Of a DNA stretch of 64,000 nt, positions 1 through 10,067 are shown one piece after another. The notes under the pieces are model-generated. The model was not told the origin of the DNA. It was given only the letters and a program-made list of their open reading frames with translations, and made no database searches. Source of the stretch: Hydractinia symbiolongicarpus. Lineage: Eukaryota > Cnidaria > Hydrozoa > Anthoathecata > Hydractiniidae. Made by a program: the position numbers and the translations under genes. Every line of letters starts with the position of its first letter. The first letter of the stretch is position 1. Where the stretch lies: contig NC_079881.1 in NCBI RefSeq assembly GCF_029227915.1, positions 24,529,501 to 24,593,500 on the forward strand, read 5' to 3'.

Positions 1-2990
1 CAAACGGACTGATACCATTAGAAATTCATTCAAATATAGTTTTTTAAACTGTCTCAATTTCTTCAGCGCGCGATAACTGCTAGGATTGGTCCCACAGTAA
101 AAAATGACTTATTTATTCAATTTTTTAAATGAAGCGCTACCACAGCGCCCAGTGTAATCGCTGAGTTCCGGCAATCATGTCAAATTAAGAAGAATGTTAT
201 TTCTTGTAGTCAAACTGGCTCATTTATCACATTTATAAGGTCAAAGTCCAAATCAGTCCAATTAAATCCCACATTCAAACATTTCACTGTTAAAAGCGAT
301 CCAACCTAGTAATTCCCGAATAATATCGCCAAATACATGTTGGTATGAATATGTGACGCAACCGTTGTAACTCAACCGGACTGATAGCATTAGAAATTCA
401 TTGAAATGTAGTTTTTTAAACTGTCTCAATTTCTTCAGCGCGCGATAACTGCTAGGATTGGTCCCACAGTAAAAAATGACTCATTTATTTAAATTCTTAA
501 ATAAAGCGCTACCACAGCGCCCAGTGTAATCGCTGAGTTCCGGCAATCATGTCAAATTAAGAAGAATGGTTTATTCTTGGAGTCCAATTGGCTCACTTAT
601 CACATTTATAAGGTCACAGTCCAATGTTAGTCCAATTAAGTTACACAGTCAATCGCTTCACTGTTAAAAGCGATATAACTTAGTAATATCGGGAAAATAT
701 AACTAAATACATGTTGGTACAAATATGTGACGCAACCGTTGCAACTCAAACGGATTTATACCGCTAGAAAGTCCATGAAATGTAGTTTTGGAAACTGTTC
801 CTATTTATTCAGCGCGAGCTAACGGCCAGGATTGGTCCCACAGTAAGAAATGATTTATTTATCTAAATTTTTAAATGAAACGCTACCACAGCGCCCAGTG
901 TAATCGCTAAATTCCAGTAATCATGTCGAATTAAGAAGAATGTTATTCCTTGGAGTCCAATTGGCTCATTTATCACGTTTATAAGGTCAAAGTTCAAAGT
1001 TACTTCAATTAAATCCCAGAGTCAATCGTTTCACTGTTAAAAGCGATCCAACCTTGTAATTGCCGAATAATATCGCCAAACACATGTTGGTATGAATATG
1101 TGACGCAACCGTTGTAACTCAAACGGACTGATACCAATAGAAATTCATTCAAATATAGTTTTTTAAACTGTCTCAATTTCTTCAGCGCGCGATAACTGCT
1201 AGGATTGGTCCAACAGTAAAAAATGACTTATTTATTCAAATTTTTAAATGAAGCGCTACCACAGCGCCCAGTGTAATCGCTGAGTTCCGGCAATCATGTC
1301 AAATTAAGAAGAATGTTATTTCTTGTAGTCAAACTGGCTCATTTATCACATTTATAAGGTCAAAGTCCAAATCAGTCCAATTAAGTCCCACATTCAAACA
1401 TTTCACTGTTAAAAGCGATCCAACCTAGTAATTCCCGAATAATATCGCCAAATACATGTTGGTATGAATATGTGACGCAACCGTTGTAACTCAACCGGAC
1501 TGATAGCATTAGAAATTCATTGAAATGTAGTTTTTTAAACTGTCTCAATTTCTTCAGCGCGCGATAACTGCTAGGATTGGTCCCACAGTAAAAAATGACT
1601 CATTTATTTAAATTCTTAAATAAAGCGCTACCACAGCGCCCAGTGTAATCGCTGAGTTCCGGCAATCATGTCAAATTAAGAAGAATGGTTTATTCTTGGA
1701 GTCCAATTGGCTCACTTATCACATTTATAAGGTCACAGTCCAATGTTAGTCCAATTAAGTTACACAGTCAATCGCTTCACTGTTAAAAGCGATATAACTT
1801 AGTAATATCGGGAAAATATAACTAAATACATGTTGGTACAAATATGTGACGCAACCGTTGCAACTCAAACGGATTTATACCGCTAGAAAGTCCATGAAAT
1901 GTAGTTTTGGAAACTGTTCCTATTTATTCAGCGCGAGCTAACGGCCAGGATTGGTCCCACAGTAAGAAATGATTTATTTATCTAAATTTTTAAATGAAAC
2001 GCTACCACAGCGCCCAGTGTAATCGCTAAATTCCAGTAATCATGTCGAATTAAGAAGAATGTTATTCCTTGGAGTCCAATTGGCTCATTTATCACGTTTA
2101 TAAGGTCAAAGTTCAAAGTTACTTCAATTAAATCCCAGAGTCAATCGTTTCACTGTTAAAAGCGATCCAACCTTGTAATTGCCGAATAATATCGCCAAAC
2201 ACATGTTGGTATGAATATGTGACGCAACCGTTGTAACTCAAACGGACTGATACCAATAGAAATTCATTCAAATATAGTTTTTTAAACTGTCTCAATTTCT
2301 TCAGCGCGCGATAACTGCTAGGATTGGTCCAACAGTAAAAAATGACTTATTTATTCAAATTTTTAAATGAAGCGCTACCACAGCGCCCAGTGTAATCGCT
2401 GAGTTCCGGCAATCATGTCAAATTAAGAAGAATGTTATTTCTTGTAGTCAAACTGGCTCATTTATCACATTTATAAGGTCAAAGTCCAAATCAGTCCAAT
2501 TAAGTCCCACATTCAAACATTTCACTGTTAAAAGCGATCCAACCTAGTAATTCCCGAATAATATCGCCAAATACATGTTGGTATGAATATGTGACGCAAC
2601 CGTTGTAACTCAACCGGACTGATAGCATTAGAAATTCATTGAAATGTAGTTTTTTAAACTGTCTCAATTTCTTCAGCGCGCGATAACTGCTAGGATTGGT
2701 CCCACAGTAAAAAATGACTCATTTATTTAAATTCTTAAATAAAGCGCTACCACAGCGCCCAGTGTAATCGCTGAGTTCCGGCAATCATGTCAAATTAAGA
2801 AGAATGGTTTATTCTTGGAGTCCAATTGGCTCACTTATCACATTTATAAGGTCACAGTCCAATGTTAGTCCAATTAAGTTACACAGTCAATCGCTTCACT
2901 GTTAAAAGCGATATAACTTAGTAATATCGGGAAAATATAACTAAATACATGTTGGTACAAATATGTAACGCAACCGTTGCAACTCAAACG
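1..2990 (-). repeat. Satellite A higher-order repeat, 1119-bp trimer
   Basis: Three distinguishable monomer subtypes repeat as a unit of exactly 1119 bp. The same CAAACGGACT landmark starts at 1, 1120 and 2239. About 2.7 copies are present. Copies two and three look almost identical, whereas neighbouring monomers inside a unit clearly differ. Near 2965-2995 the pattern changes to a different subtype. This is typical of recent unequal exchange inside a satellite array. Confidence 0.9.
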
Positions 2991-3630
2991 GATTTGTACC
3001 GCTAGAAAGGCAATGAAATGTAGTCTTTGAAACTGTTCCTATGTATTCAGCGCGTGATAACCCCCAGGATTGGTTCCACGAATAAAAAAAGACTTATTTA
3101 TCTAAAATTTTAAAGAAAGCGCTACCACAGAGCTTAATGTAATCGCTGAATTCCAGCAATCATGTCAAATTAAGAAGAATGTTATTCCTTGGAGTCCAAT
3201 GGGCTCATTTATCACATTTAAAGGCCACACTCCAGAATCAGTTCAACTAAGTCCCAGAGTCAATCGTTTCATTGTTAAAAGCGATACAACTTAGTAATAT
3301 CGAAAGAAAATCACTAAATTCATGTTGGTGCGAATATGTGACGCAACCGCTGTAACTCAAACGGATTGACTCTGTAAAAAGTCAATGAAGTGTAGTTTTT
3401 GAAACTATCTCTACTTCTTCAGCGCGAACTAACGGCTACGATTGGTCCCACAGTAAAAAATGACTTATTTATCTAATTTTTTAAATGAAGCGCTACCACA
3501 GGGTCCAGTGTAAACGCTGAGTTCCTGCAATCATGTGGAGTTAAGAAGAATGTTACTTCTTGGAGTTCAATTGGCTCATTTATCACATTTATAAGGTCAA
3601 AGTCAAAAATCAGTTCAATTAAGTCCCAGA
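1..3630 (-). repeat. Satellite A array, segment 1 (about 373-bp monomer)
   Basis: Tandem monomers of about 373 bp. The CAGCGCG landmark recurs at 64, 436, 810 and 1183. I define plus orientation by the block reading ACTGTGGGACCAATCCTAG then CGCGCTGAAG, and here that block is on the minus strand. Each monomer also carries a short dyad GCGCT..AGCGC, a CCAAT pentamer and an AAAAGCGAT block. Roughly ten monomers are present. There is no credible coding potential. The array ends abruptly at the LINE fragment inserted at 3631. Confidence 0.95.
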
Positions 3631-4403
3631 TTATTATTTATTATTATTTCATTTATTTAAAGTTGGTTTTACATAGTAAATGGTAATTACTAATTTACAC
3701 CAACTAAAGTGAAAAATAAATACACAAAAAACACAAAGATGTACCAAACATTAAAAATAAGAGACGAGAATAGCCGACTTATGTAGCCTACATGTGCAGA
3801 GATCTGAAAGATTAAGTGAGATAAGCTCCTTTTTAAAACTCTTGATGGAGAGAGAACTCTTCACTCTGTCAGGCAAAGAGTTCCATAACAAACAACTTCG
3901 AAACAAAAAAGATCTAGTACCAAAGCGTGTTGAACTTGTGGATGGTAAAAGTAGACTATTTTTGCTGCGCAAATTGTAACTGATACGTCTTATAGCGTAA
4001 AAAGACTGCATCAATGACGGATTTTCGTCTGTTAATGTTTTATAAATCTCTATGCAGATTATACGTAAATGCAGTTCGTGAATTTGCACACAGTTACAAT
4101 TTACCAACAAGTCCTGATAACTGGAATGATAGTCTTTTGTTACAGCTCTTAATGCACGTTTGTGTGTTGAAATGATTAATTTATACTGCACAGCACTGCA
4201 ATACATCCATATAATGGACCAATAGGTAAATATTGATAAAATATAAGAATTAACCAATAACTTTGATTATTGAAAACTAATGAATCGTCTTATTCTGTAA
4301 AGACATCTGACATTGCTATTTCCTTTTTTACATAGACTAGAGATGTGCTCATTAAAAGTGAGACATCTATTGTCAATTTTTTCACCTTTAAAACCAATGC
4401 AAC
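3631..4403 (-). pseudogene. 5'-truncated non-LTR retrotransposon, RT C-terminal end (left copy)
   Basis: Minus-strand reading from about 4395 down to 3751 gives the C-terminal tail of a CR1/L2-like LINE reverse transcriptase. Visible pieces in order are GEKIDN, HISSLCKK, SIIWM, HKRALRAV, LLWNSLPDRVK, SFKKEL and CTCRLH. This tail normally follows the catalytic palm, and the palm itself is absent. An in-frame TAA at 4267-4269 lies just upstream of the long open part, which has no ATG start, so this is a dead fragment. The 3' UTR runs to an AAT-type microsatellite tail at about 3631-3655, as in L2-like elements. It is the mirror of 9295-10067, with about five amino-acid differences over 168 residues. 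Confidence 0.85.
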
Positions 4404-5096
4404 TGTAATCGCTGAGTTCCAACAATCATGTCAAATTAAGAAGAATGTTATTCCTTGGAGTTTAATTGGCTCATTTATCACATTTATAAGGTCAAAGTCC
4501 AAAGTCAGTTCAATTAAGTCCCACAGTCAAACGTTTCACTGTTAAAAGCGATCCAACCTAGTAATTACCGAATAATATCGCTAAATACATGTTGGTACGA
4601 ATATGTGACGCAACCGTTGCAACTTAAACGGACTGACACCGTTAGGAAGTCAATGAAATGTAGTTTTTGAAAATGTCTCTATTTCTTCAGCACGCGATAA
4701 CGGCTATGATTGGACCCACAGTAAAAATGACTTATTTATCTAAATTTTTAATTAAAGCGCTGCCACAGCGCCTATTGTAATCGCTGAGTTTCGGCAATCA
4801 TGTCAAATTAAGAAGAATGTTATTTCTTGGAGTTCAATTGTCTCATTTATCACATTCTTAAAGTCAAAGTCCAAAATCAGTTCAACTAAGTCCCACAGTC
4901 AATCGTTTCACTGTTAAAGGCAATTCAACCTAGTAATTCCCGAATAATATCGCCAAGTACATGTTGGTATGAATATGTGACGAAACCGTTGTAACTCAAA
5001 CGGACTGATAACGTTAGAAATTCATTGAAATGTAGTTTTTTAAACTGTCTCAATTTCTTCAGCGCGCGATAACGTCTAGGATTGGTCCCACAGTAA
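4404..5096 (-). repeat. Satellite A, segment 2
   Basis: Just under two monomers of satellite A in minus orientation, between the LINE fragment and the palindrome tip. It resumes in mid-monomer at the TGTAATCGC block. The satellite sequence is recognisable up to CCCACAGTAA at 5096 and then stops. Confidence 0.92.
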
Positions 5097-5170
5097 TTTT
5101 TGACCTGTTGACTCTATAGCCATTCTACTAGTCAAACGATTGATGGACTTCATAATAATAATGATCTGCA
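5097..5170 (+). repeat. Palindrome tip, left (74 bp, unique sequence)
   Basis: Non-satellite sequence that reappears as an exact-looking reverse complement at 8154-8227 (coordinates sum to 13324). It includes a short ATAATAATAAT run. It marks the inner end of both palindrome arms and could instead be read as the terminal inverted repeat of the island between them. Confidence 0.85.
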
Positions 5171-5638
5171 AAAAGTTCGTATGTTGTATAAAAATAATAT
5201 TCTAATCTCGTATCTGAATATCAATTCTATTAGGAATAAGTTGATATCGTTACAATGTATTGTTCTAGACCATGTTGATATTCTATGTGTTGCAGAAACT
5301 AAATTAGACTCGTCATTCCCAGAGGCTCAATTTGCGGTCTCTTCATTTAAACAACCTTATAGGTTGGATGTTACAGATAAAAGTGGAGGTCTAATGGTTT
5401 ATATAAGGCAGGATATTCCTTCGCGCCAATTAAAATGTCCTGTTCTGTCTGAGGATATTCAATGTATTCCTTTTGAATTGCGACTAAGGAACAGAACATT
5501 TTTTGTTATATCTATACATCGTAACCCAAAACAATGTCTCAATTATTTTCTTGAAGAGATTATTAACGAAGTGGATTATTTTTCAACACTTTACGAAAGT
5601 TTTGTAATTCTAGGAGATTCAACCTATAAGGTTGTTTA
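5168..5638 (+). pseudogene. Non-LTR retrotransposon endonuclease domain fragment
   Basis: An open frame from an ATG at about 5181 encodes about 150 residues of an AP-like (EEP) endonuclease, the N-terminal domain of CR1/L2-type LINE ORF2 that nicks the target DNA. Landmarks are SYLNINSIRNKL near residue 10, the catalytic CVAETKLD near residue 37, SGGLMVYIRQDIP near residue 90, FFVISIHRNPKQ near residue 115 and FVILGD at the end. The usual GDFN motif breaks after GD, where the sequence runs into an inverted copy of itself at 5620. The later SDH motif and the whole reverse transcriptase are missing, so it is non-functional. It may be the 5' part of the same family as the RT tails at 3631 and 9295; that link is inferred. 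Confidence 0.85.
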
Positions 5639-5886
5639 AATGAAGAGACCGCAAATTGAGCCTCTGGGAATGACGAGTCTAATTTAGTTTCTGCAACACA
5701 TAGAATATCAACATGGTCTAGAACAATACATTGTAACGATATCAACCTATTCCTAATAGAATTGATATTCAGATACGAGATTAGAATATTATTTTTATAC
5801 AACATACGAACTTTTTGCGGAGAGAAGCGGAGTGCGCGCCAGCGCACGGAGCGTAGCGGAGCCCATTTCCTCATTAAATAAGCCAA
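5620..5886 (-). pseudogene. Inverted duplicate of the LINE 5' end and endonuclease start
   Basis: 5620-5818 is the reverse complement of 5168-5366 (coordinates sum to 10986), giving a fold-back with arms of about 199 bp and a 253-bp spacer. On the minus strand the copy extends further upstream than the plus copy, to about 5886, and adds a GC-rich, arginine- and tryptophan-rich stretch before MLYKNN. This is probably 5' UTR sequence or the N-terminus of the LINE ORF. The extension contains a perfect small hairpin, GTGCGC..GCGCAC (5832-5847). The frame runs through the junction and soon stops. It is not a functional gene. Confidence 0.8.
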
Positions 5887-6100
5887 ATATAAGGGACGGA
5901 GGAGAGTGTATAGGATTTCCGCAGGTATACATCAAAATTTAAAATTTCGTAGGACGTTTTTCGACTGGGTTGCCCCGTAATTTTTCTGGTTATTTTTTCG
6001 TAAATTTCAGATTGAGCGAGTATATACGGCGATGGAGTGCTTTTGTTTATTTAAATATCTCCTAGCGGGAACTTCCAGTTGAGACTAAGTTAGTTCTAAC

Positions 6101-6137
6101 CACGTGATTCATAAGTCACTTTGACTAATATCACGTG
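6101..6137. promoter_or_regulatory. Pair of CACGTG E-box motifs
   Basis: Two CACGTG palindromes, 31 bp apart (6101-6106 and 6132-6137), the second within TCACGTGAC. E-boxes of this type bind bHLH factors in animals. No transcript or gene is evident nearby, so this is a motif match only and could be chance. Confidence 0.2.
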
Positions 6138-6299
6138 ACTTTTTCTCGGATAACATAGCGCCTCAAACTCAAACTTTCGTTAATCTAAGCTATATCAAAA
6201 CTTCTGGAAAGTTATTTTCAAGAAAACGAAGAAAGGGTATGTTTAGCTCGCTAGTATATCACTATTTTTTACATGTAATGAACCCATTCTTATTCTCAC

Positions 6300-6915
6300 T
6301 CACACCTAAAGCTAGCTAGCTTAAAACTACAGATTTAGATAGAATAATAACAGAACTTAGATAGCATATAGCTAGCTAGATAGTATAAAAAAGAGCAAAC
6401 AGTACCTATGGTTAGCACAAAACTAGCTACGAGGCTAGCATAAAATTAACTACTTAGTTGGGGTAAAACTACCAATGTATCTAGCATAAAATTAGCTATT
6501 TTAGCTGGCATTAAATCAGCAAAATAGCTTGCTAATAGAAATATTCTTTCAGACAGATTTTCTAGCTATAGCTAGCTAGCTTTACATATACTACACAGTG
6601 AGTGAGATAATTCTACACTGTAGCGTAGGAATGCCCCATCACATAGCTGGTTCTAGCTACAATCGTCCATACAATTTGTTGTCTTTGGCAATTTTATACC
6701 AAAGATCAAGAACCAAAAAGTTTAGCAAAGTCAGCAAAAGAACATAGCTAGCTAGATATTTTGCAGATAGTGTGTTATGTTCTCACTCATGATCAATGTT
6801 TATATAAAGGTATGTCACATGTAATTGTTTACGTTGCTTAGCCATTAAAGGGCAGTTTTTAACATTGAGGGGAAATGGGAGAGCCATCTTTTCGTGGACG
6901 ATTGTAGCTAGCTAT
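6300..6915. repeat. Dispersed GCTAGCTA motif cluster
   Basis: Short palindromic runs of AGCTAGCTAGC type occur repeatedly but not in strict tandem, separated by AT-rich unique sequence. The same motif turns up in the second island (about 52989, 54515 and 55540) and not in either satellite. This suggests it reflects the genome's non-satellite background. Confidence 0.5.
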
Positions 6916-7432
6916 ATATATTGTACACACATCTGGAAATAAACTTTTTTAACCCTGCCGGTGAGCATACATCATGCGGCTCAAGTTACAGAAACGAAAA
7001 TTATTTCAATATATTACTGAGGCTTTTTAAATTCGTGCAATCGTCAACATGTTTTGAAAATCTTCAAATATATTCATTATATATATATTTCTTATTTAAT
7101 TTCCTTATATGTATATATACAAATAATGTCTTGATATATAATTTCTTTTTCTGTAACTTGACCTGAACTTTACACCAATGCTGGATATCATGTTTAAGTC
7201 CAGCTCTAGCTAGGTACCAAGCTAGCCTAATTTATTGCTATACTTTTGAAGTTTCTGTTCAGTTTGGAATAAGAGCTTTTTATTCTAATGTCATGAAAAC
7301 TTGTACTAAGGCGCAGTTTACAATTTATATTAATTGGTCCACCAAGCGTTTAACACAGTTACTTGACCAGCATTTCTCAAAAGGTTAATTAACTAGGCTG
7401 TGTGCTGTAAATTCTCAAGTGTATATAATATT

Positions 7433-7574
7433 CACCTGTAAAGTTTCGTATATATATATATATATTTATGCCCTGCTGGTCTAATGGCTATGACACTCAT
7501 GCAAATGAGAGATTCAGGTTCAAATCCTGGACAGGGCTAGGAAAAACATAATTATCATGCACCTACAACAACCA
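7433..7574 (+). repeat. SINE-like repeat unit containing the tRNA-like head
   Basis: Outside the tRNA-like core, the upstream CTGTAAAGTTT block and the downstream AACATAATTATC and CTACAAC blocks are shared with 53256-53388 on the other strand. The unit is about 130-140 bp. I see no clear poly(A) tail or target-site duplication. Confidence 0.5.
7470..7537 (+). tRNA. tRNA-like sequence, 68 nt, atypical anticodon arm (probably SINE or pseudo-tRNA)
   Basis: The acceptor arm pairs GCCCTG with CAGGGC (position 7 opposite 66 is C-A). A box A-like TGGTCTAATGG gives a D arm with a 3-bp stem, and a box B GGTTCAAATCC gives a T arm. The anticodon region is only CTCAT-GCAA-ATGAG, a 5-bp stem with a 4-nt loop, about four nucleotides short of a normal tRNA, so decoding is unlikely. 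It is preceded by a TA run (about 7448-7467). Similarity to the copy at 53293-53360 continues about 35 nt on both sides, so the repeated unit is larger than the tRNA part, as in a tRNA-derived SINE. Confidence 0.6.
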
Positions 7575-7919
7575 GGTTTTCATATAATAGGTAACCTTTG
7601 AGTAGGACTTCTCTGATTATTTCTATATCTTGACTTTTTAATGTTGTTGTCATTGGAACCAAGTTAATCTTAGATTTATGAAAAAATGATATGTCGTTAT
7701 GACCGATTGTTTAAATACTTGTAATGGCACATAATTCTGCTATGATTCACTGTGTATTGACCTGAGATAAATTTGAGACTTTTTTTTTGAGATATTGAAT
7801 TTGAAACATTTGCACCTCAATATTTTCTATACTCCTGGACTAATATGATACTTAACTTAGACATATTGAATATACGCAATCTTTGAGTTGTAAGGTGGAG
7901 ATTTTCTACTAAAGTCATG
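7575..7919. other. Unique AT-rich stretch, nothing recognised
   Basis: No reading frame, repeat or RNA structure is supportable in this interval between the SINE-like unit and the CCTTGCC minisatellite. Confidence 0.5.
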
Positions 7920-8135
7920 CACCCCTGCCTTGCCGTTCCATTGCCTTGCCAGCACTGACCGTGCCTTTCTTTACCTACCCTTCCTATGCCTTTTCTGGTG
8001 CCTGCCTACTATGTCCTTGCCTGTGGCTCCCATGCCTTGCCTACCCCTGCCTTCCTGATTCCTTTTCCTATTTCCTTGCCTGCCTTTGCCCTTTCCTTGC
8101 CGTGCTTAATGCCTTTGCCTTGGCAACCTCTCCGC
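7920..8135 (+). repeat. Degenerate CCTTGCC minisatellite
   Basis: Pyrimidine-rich tract in which TGCCTTGCC-like units of about 5-10 bp recur (CCTGCCTTGCC, ATGCCTTGCC, TTCCTTGCCTGCC). The strand asymmetry (C/T-rich top strand) contrasts sharply with the AT-rich neighbours. Open frames across it (7946-8152 and 7986-8174) are Pro/Leu/Cys-rich products of the repeat and are not listed as genes. Confidence 0.75.
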
Positions 8136-8153
8136 AACACTTTCTATATTGAT

Positions 8154-8227
8154 TGCAGATCATTATTATTATGAAGTCCATCAATCGTTTGACTAGTAGA
8201 ATGGCTATAGAGTCAACAGGTCAAAAA
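8154..8227 (-). repeat. Palindrome tip, right (74 bp)
   Basis: Reverse complement of 5097-5170. It joins directly to satellite A in plus orientation at 8228. With its partner it bounds the 2,983-bp asymmetric spacer. Confidence 0.85.
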
Positions 8228-9294
8228 TTACTGTGGGACCAATCCTAGACGTTATCGCGCGCTGAAGAAATTGAGACAGTTTAAAAAACTACATTTCAAT
8301 GAATTTCTAACGTTATCAGTCCGTTTGAGATACAACGGTTGCGTCACATATTCATACCAACATGTATTTGGCGATATTATTCGGGAATTACTAGGTTGAA
8401 TTGCCTTTAACAGTGAAACGATTGACTGTGGGACTTAGTTGAACTGATTTTGGACTTTGACTTTAAGAATGTGATAAATGAGACAATTGAACTCCAAGAA
8501 GTAACATTCATCTTAATTTGACATGATTGCCGAAACCCAGCGATTACACCAGGCGCTGTGGTAGCACTTCATTTAAAAATTAAGAAAAGAAAGTCATTTT
8601 TTACTTTGGGTCCAATCATAGCCGTTATCGCGTGCTGAAGAAATAGAGACATTTTCAAAAACTACATTTCATTGACTTCCTAACGGTGTCAGTCCGTTTA
8701 GGTTGCAACGGTTGCGTCACATATTCGTACCAACATGTATTTAGCGATATTATTCGCTAATTTCTAGGTTGAATCGCTTTTAACAGTGAAACGATTGACT
8801 GTGGGACTTAATTGAACTGATTCTCGACTGCGACCTTATAAATGTGATAAATGAGAAAATTGGAATCCAAGGAAAAACATTCTTCTTAATTTGACATGAT
8901 GGCTGTAACTCAGCGATTACACTGGGCGGTGTGGTAGCGCTTCATTTAAAAATTTAGATAAATAAGTCATCTTTTACTGTGGGACCAATCCTGGCCGTTA
9001 GCACGCGCTGAGTAAATAGGAACAGTTTACAAAACTACATTTCATTGACTTTCAAGCGGTATAAATCCGTTTGAGTTTCAACGGTTGCGTCACATATTCG
9101 TACCAGCATGTATTTAGCGATATTATTCGGTAATTACTAGGTTGGATCGCTTTTAACAGTGAAACGTTTGACTGTGGGACTTAATTGAACTGACTTTGGA
9201 CTTTGACCTTATAAATGTGATAAATGAGCCAATTAGACTCCAAGGAATAACATTCTTCTTAATTTGACATGATTGTTGGAACTCAGCGATTACA
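8228..9294 (+). repeat. Satellite A, segment 3 (plus orientation)
   Basis: About 2.9 monomers that mirror 4404-5096, but with one extra monomer of about 374 bp near 8705-9077. The mirror sum changes from 13324 at the tip to 13698 at the LINE fragment. Landmarks are as in the other arrays, with orientation reversed relative to segments 1 and 2. Confidence 0.93.
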
Positions 9295-10067
9295 GTTGCA
9301 TTGGTTTTGAAGGTGAAAAAATTGACAATAGATGTCTCACTTTTAATGAGCACATCTCTAGTCTATGTAAAAAAGGAAATAGCAATGTCAGATGTCTTTA
9401 CAGAATAAGACGATTCATTAGTTTTCAATAATCAAAGTTATTGGTTAATTCTTATATTTTATCAATATTTACCTATTGTTCCATTATATGGATGTATTGC
9501 AGTGCTGTGCAGTATAAATTAATCATTTCAACACACAAACGTGCATTGAGAGCTGTAACAAAAGACTATCATTCCAGTTATCAGGACTTGTTGGTAAATT
9601 GTAACTGTGTGCAAATTCACGAACTGCATTTACGTATAATCTGCATAGAGATTTATAAAACATTAACAGAAGAAAATCCGTCATTGATGCAGTCTTTTTA
9701 CGCTATAAGACGTATCAGTTACAATTTGCGCAGCAAAAATAGTCTACTTTTACCATCCACAAGTTCAACACGCTTTGGTACTAGATCTTTTTTGTTTCGA
9801 AGTTGTTTGTTATGGAACTCTTTGCCTGACAGAGTGAAGAGGTCTCTCTCCATCAAGAGTTTTAAAAAGGAGCTTATCTCACTTAATCTTTCAGATCTCT
9901 GCACATGTAGGCTACATAATTCGGCTATTCTGGTCTTTTATTTTTAATGTTTGGTACATCTTTGTGTTTTTTGTGTATTTATTTTTCACTTTAGTTGGTG
10001 TAAATTAGTAATTACCATTTACTATGTAAAACCAACTTTAAATAAATGAAATAATAATAAATAATAA
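9295..10067 (+). pseudogene. 5'-truncated non-LTR retrotransposon, RT C-terminal end (right copy)
   Basis: Plus-strand mirror of 3631-4403. The frame starts at about 9297 as LIGFEGEKIDN, continues HISSLCKKGNSNVRCLYRI, hits TAA at 9429-9431, then stays open from about 9441 to 9947 (168 residues, ending CTCRLHNSAILVFYF). This is the RT C-terminal region of a CR1/L2-like LINE; the catalytic core and endonuclease are absent. The 3' UTR ends in an AAT microsatellite at about 10045-10067. The flanking satellite is not contiguous across the insertion (GATTACA before, CTGGGACTTAATT after), so target sequence was lost at or after insertion. Confidence 0.85.

Larger units (their letters stand above)
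5887..7432. other. AT-rich spacer without recognisable gene
   Basis: I see no convincing reading frame, structural RNA or transposon core here. An 81-residue frame at 6921-7166 is Phe/Tyr/Ile-rich low complexity and probably spurious. From about 6240 to 6915 the tetramer-like motif GCTAGCTA and its relatives recur many times (for example about 6310, 6369, 6570, 6748 and 6907). Two CACGTG hexamers lie at 6101 and 6132. Confidence 0.6.

Noticed and set aside
1-5096. CRISPR-like regular repeats
   Set aside because: Units are 373 bp and contiguous, with no short direct repeats separated by unique spacers. The retrotransposons and satellites indicate a eukaryote.
6921-7166. 81-codon frame with a hydrophobic C-terminus
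   Set aside because: Low-complexity Phe/Tyr/Ile/Asn translation of TA-rich DNA, with no splice or promoter context.
7470-7537. Functional tRNA-Cys (GCA in the anticodon region)
   Set aside because: GCA can be read after a T, but the loop is only 4 nt with the natural 5-bp stem. The second copy has ACA at the same place, and total length is 68 nt. Treated as tRNA-like only.
7946-8174. Pro/Cys/Leu-rich frames of 62-68 codons
   Set aside because: Translation of the CCTTGCC minisatellite in two overlapping frames.
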